A stretch of 14,789 bases of DNA from JAWPNA01 sp045402695 (GTDB lineage: Bacteria; Acidobacteriota; Polarisedimenticolia; JACPZX01; DASXTC01): positions 1-14,789 of the forward strand of contig JAWPNA010000457.1 in NCBI GenBank assembly GCA_045402695.1. The letters run 5' to 3'. Below the pieces are notes generated by a model. That model saw nothing but the letters and a program-made list of their open reading frames with translations, was not told the origin of the DNA and did not search any database. Below are positions 12,996 to 14,789 of this stretch, piece by piece. The first letter of the stretch is position 1. Every line of letters starts with the position of its first letter. Both the position numbers and the translations under genes were made by a program.

Positions 12996-13146
12996 GGGCG
13001 GGCACGGGGATGGATGGAGATGATCGCCGTCAGCGGCGACGCGTGTCGAGCAAACCGCTGGGCGTCGCGTTTCGACAATCGCCGGCCCCACCCGAAGAGA
13101 AACAGGTCCTGTGTGATTGACTGTTGTTCTTACCGGAGAGAGAACG

Positions 13147-13650
13147 CTACGGGTGCTCAACGGAGCAGATCCGGCCGTGTATCTGGCGGGTCAGTAGCTC
13201 GACCTGCTCGATGAGCTTCGCAGTCTGCTCCGTGAGTCGCGTATTTGACAGCAGGAGCTCCTGGAGTTTTTCTCCCTGCTTCACCGCGATCTCGTTCCGT
13301 TCGAGACTCGCCTGGGCGAGCGCCTCGCGGTGCAGCGCGTCGGCTTCCGTAAGCGTCCGCTCGCGGTCCGCCTGCCTCGTCTGGGCGAGCAGGATCAGCG
13401 GCGCCGCGTAAGCCGCTTGGAGCGAGAAAACAAGGTTCAGCAGGATGAAGGGGTACGGATCCCATACTCGCACCGCACCCACGACGTTCAGCGCGATCCA
13501 GATCGCGACGACGATCGTCTGACCGGTCAAGAAAGCGGGTGTGCCGAAGAAGCGGGCGAACGCCTCGGCCTTCTTACCGAAGGTGTCGGCCCCGAACGGA
13601 GTGTTCAGGTGCATATGCTGCCGATGGAAGCGAAAATGATCCGTGTTCAT
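13147..13650 (-). CDS. DUF1003 family inner-membrane protein
   Basis: 167 residues. The DUF1003 core spans about 22-100: a Gly-Thr-Pro-x-Phe first helix region (FFGTPAFLTGQTIVVAIWIALNVV), then WDPYPFILLNLVFSLQAAYAAPLILLAQTRQADRER, the family's most conserved stretch (Asp-Pro-Tyr-Pro-Phe, Leu-Asn-Leu). Two membrane helices are evident at about 41-60 and 69-89. A long charged helix follows (about 96-160), probably a coiled coil with heptad-like Leu/Ile spacing (LQELLLSNTRLTEQTAKLIEQVELL). The ATG at 13650 has GGAGG about 4 nt upstream. The family's function is unknown. A weak -10-like TATCAT lies near 13758-13753 on this strand. Confidence 0.92.
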   Translation of the reverse strand: MNTDHFRFHRQHMHLNTPFGADTFGKKAEAFARFFGTPAFLTGQTIVVAIWIALNVVGAVRVWDPYPFILLNLVFSLQAAYAAPLILLAQTRQADRERTLTEADALHREALAQASLERNEIAVKQGEKLQELLLSNTRLTEQTAKLIEQVELLTRQIHGRICSVEHP

Positions 13651-13866
13651 GGGACCTCCGGCTGTCGGAAAGAGATTCCTCCAATTCTGGGCAGGCTGGC
13701 AGGGACGTGGCTCCCCCTGCCCTGCCGCGACCTCACGGGCACGCGCTGCACCATGATACGCGGGGCAGCGTGGCGACTGACAGAGTAGATTGCGAATCTG
13801 GCTGGAGAGTTCTTCGTCGCTCGGGTCAGTGGGCCGCTCGCGCCGATCGAGGCAGGCGCCCTCCGA

Positions 13867-14634
13867 TCAGAACTCGATCTCGAAAACCACCCGCGCAAAG
13901 TTCTGGCGGGTTCCCCCACCGAGGTCGAGGCCCGCGCCGAACTTGAGGGTCGCCTCGTGTGGCAGGCTGAACCAGATTTGCGGGACCAGCAGGGTGGAAC
14001 GTTCCTCCCCGAAATCCTGGCGGAACTCGGCTCCGTAGCGTAGAAAGGCTTCGCGCGGGTAGCGCGCGGCGATGGCATAACCCGGCACCCAGCGGTCCCG
14101 AGCGTCCGCGCCGAACTGGCGGCCCAGGTCGAGGTTCAGCGTGACGTTGAACTGGGAGGCCAAGTCACGCGAGAGGACGAGCCTTGGCGTCAGGGTCCAG
14201 GCCCAGGTCGAACCGCTCGCCGATCCCGCGGGTTCATGCTCCGCCTCCCTCTCGTACTCGGTCTCGAAGGAGGCGGCTAGATCTACGGGCCGGTCCCCCT
14301 CCTCTCCGAATCTGAAGCGCGTCTCGGCCCTGACCCGTTGCAACGAATCCTGGCCATCCCCGGTGTGTAGCCACCCTGCGAAGCCGTCCACCATCCAGTG
14401 TTCGGTGACGCCGTACTCAAACGCTGCGTTCACCATTCTGAACGAGCCTTCCCCATGAGAGCCACTGCCCAGGTCCACCCACAGTTCTGGCTCAAACTCG
14501 TGGGCCTCGAGGGTCTGGAAGACGAAGGTCTCGTTGATGTAATCGTCCCGGTGTGCGAAGAGCTGGCCCGTCGGCGCGGACAGAAGGAATGAGAGCGCAA
14601 GGATGAGGCGGGGTATCAGAACCGGCTGGCGCAT
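13867..14634 (-). CDS. Outer-membrane beta-barrel-like protein
   Basis: 255 residues. A signal peptide (MRQPVLIPRLILALSFLLSA...QLFA, cleavage near 27) is followed by HRDDYINETFVFQTL and then alternating polar/hydrophobic strands with short turns, as in beta-barrels: LWVDLGS, MVNAAFEYGVTEHWMVDGFAGW, RVRAETRFRF, VDLAASFETEYE, WTLTPRLVLSRDL, FNVTLNLDLGRQF. The sequence ends VVFEIEF, and a C-terminal Phe after an alternating strand is the outer-membrane assembly signal. The size and strand count suggest 8-12 strands; ligand unknown. The ATG at 14634 is chosen because GAGG lies 6 nt upstream and because the signal peptide starts there. The frame is open to 14766, but that extension would bury the signal. 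Confidence 0.85.
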   Translation of the reverse strand: MRQPVLIPRLILALSFLLSAPTGQLFAHRDDYINETFVFQTLEAHEFEPELWVDLGSGSHGEGSFRMVNAAFEYGVTEHWMVDGFAGWLHTGDGQDSLQRVRAETRFRFGEEGDRPVDLAASFETEYEREAEHEPAGSASGSTWAWTLTPRLVLSRDLASQFNVTLNLDLGRQFGADARDRWVPGYAIAARYPREAFLRYGAEFRQDFGEERSTLLVPQIWFSLPHEATLKFGAGLDLGGGTRQNFARVVFEIEF

Positions 14635-14651
14635 TCGACACCTCGGGGAGG

Positions 14652-14680
14652 ATGCTATGCGTCCGAGACCCGCACCGCAA
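14652..14680 (-). promoter_or_regulatory. Candidate promoter for the outer-membrane protein gene
   Basis: On the minus strand TTGCGG (14680-14675) and TAGCAT (14657-14652) are 17 bp apart, matching 3/6 and 4/6 of consensus. Transcription would begin near 14645, about 10 nt before the ATG, leaving only just enough room for the GAGG ribosome site. Weak to moderate evidence. Confidence 0.3.
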
Positions 14681-14789
14681 GTTGCGCGAGCAATGGGTTT
14701 CAGGTCCGCCTGTAATCGTTCGTGGTTGGCCCCGATCATCGATGCCGTAGACCGGGCCAAGGCCACCCGGTCGCGCGGGATTCGGGTTA

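Noticed and set aside
12630..13160. 176-codon minus-strand frame opposite the RRM gene
   Set aside because: The plus strand has both RNP motifs and a strong ribosome site; the opposite frame is a shadow.

Overview
The window is GC-rich bacterial DNA with densely packed genes. The organism is probably Gram-negative: several products carry signal peptides, and one looks like an outer-membrane beta-barrel ending in phenylalanine. The mix of genes (a very large secreted Asp-box/choice-of-anchor-D protein, an ECF sigma/zinc-finger anti-sigma/TM2-like operon, a DUF1003 protein and a small RRM protein) resembles Acidobacteriota or a neighbouring environmental phylum. That is an impression from gene content, not a phylogenetic result. 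I see no rRNA, tRNA, CRISPR array or intact insertion sequence.

Left part, minus strand (about 175-6753). A two-gene unit runs from 5704 to 216: a secreted PQQ-like propeller protein, then after 2 nt a 1427-residue secreted protein with an Asp-box propeller, an inserted FCCH-like domain and about four choice-of-anchor-D/ASH-like Ig domains. A strong GC hairpin follows it. Upstream lie a small secreted protein with its own promoter and hairpin, a 66-residue membrane protein, and a truncated SnoaL/DUF4440-like reading frame.

Middle, plus strand (6776-11183). A candidate ECF-type promoter precedes a sigma factor. Its stop overlaps the start of an anti-sigma factor that has two HxxxCxxC zinc-binding modules. 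The anti-sigma gene abuts a TM2-like membrane protein whose C-terminal half lies in another frame, so a frameshift is likely. Hairpins close this operon. A patatin-like phospholipase with C-terminal membrane segments follows, and a small DnaJ-type CxxC zinc protein starts 3 nt after its stop. The group looks like an envelope-stress or membrane-maintenance module, which is inference.

Right part (11184-14789). A cold-shock protein gene on the minus strand is flanked on both sides by homologous ~50-bp repeats. In the same reading direction these encode what looks like the extreme C-terminus of a tyrosine recombinase, suggesting an old integration or duplication scar. Beyond it are an unrecognised 124-residue protein, a 372-bp gap with a candidate promoter and a hairpin, a DUF7662-like protein, an RRM RNA-binding protein, a DUF1003 membrane protein and an outer-membrane beta-barrel-like protein.

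The clearest oddities are the frameshift near 8723, the duplicated zinc-finger anti-sigma, the recombinase remnants around the cold-shock gene, and the leader hairpin before the DUF7662-like gene. I do not see a complete system that I could confidently call new.
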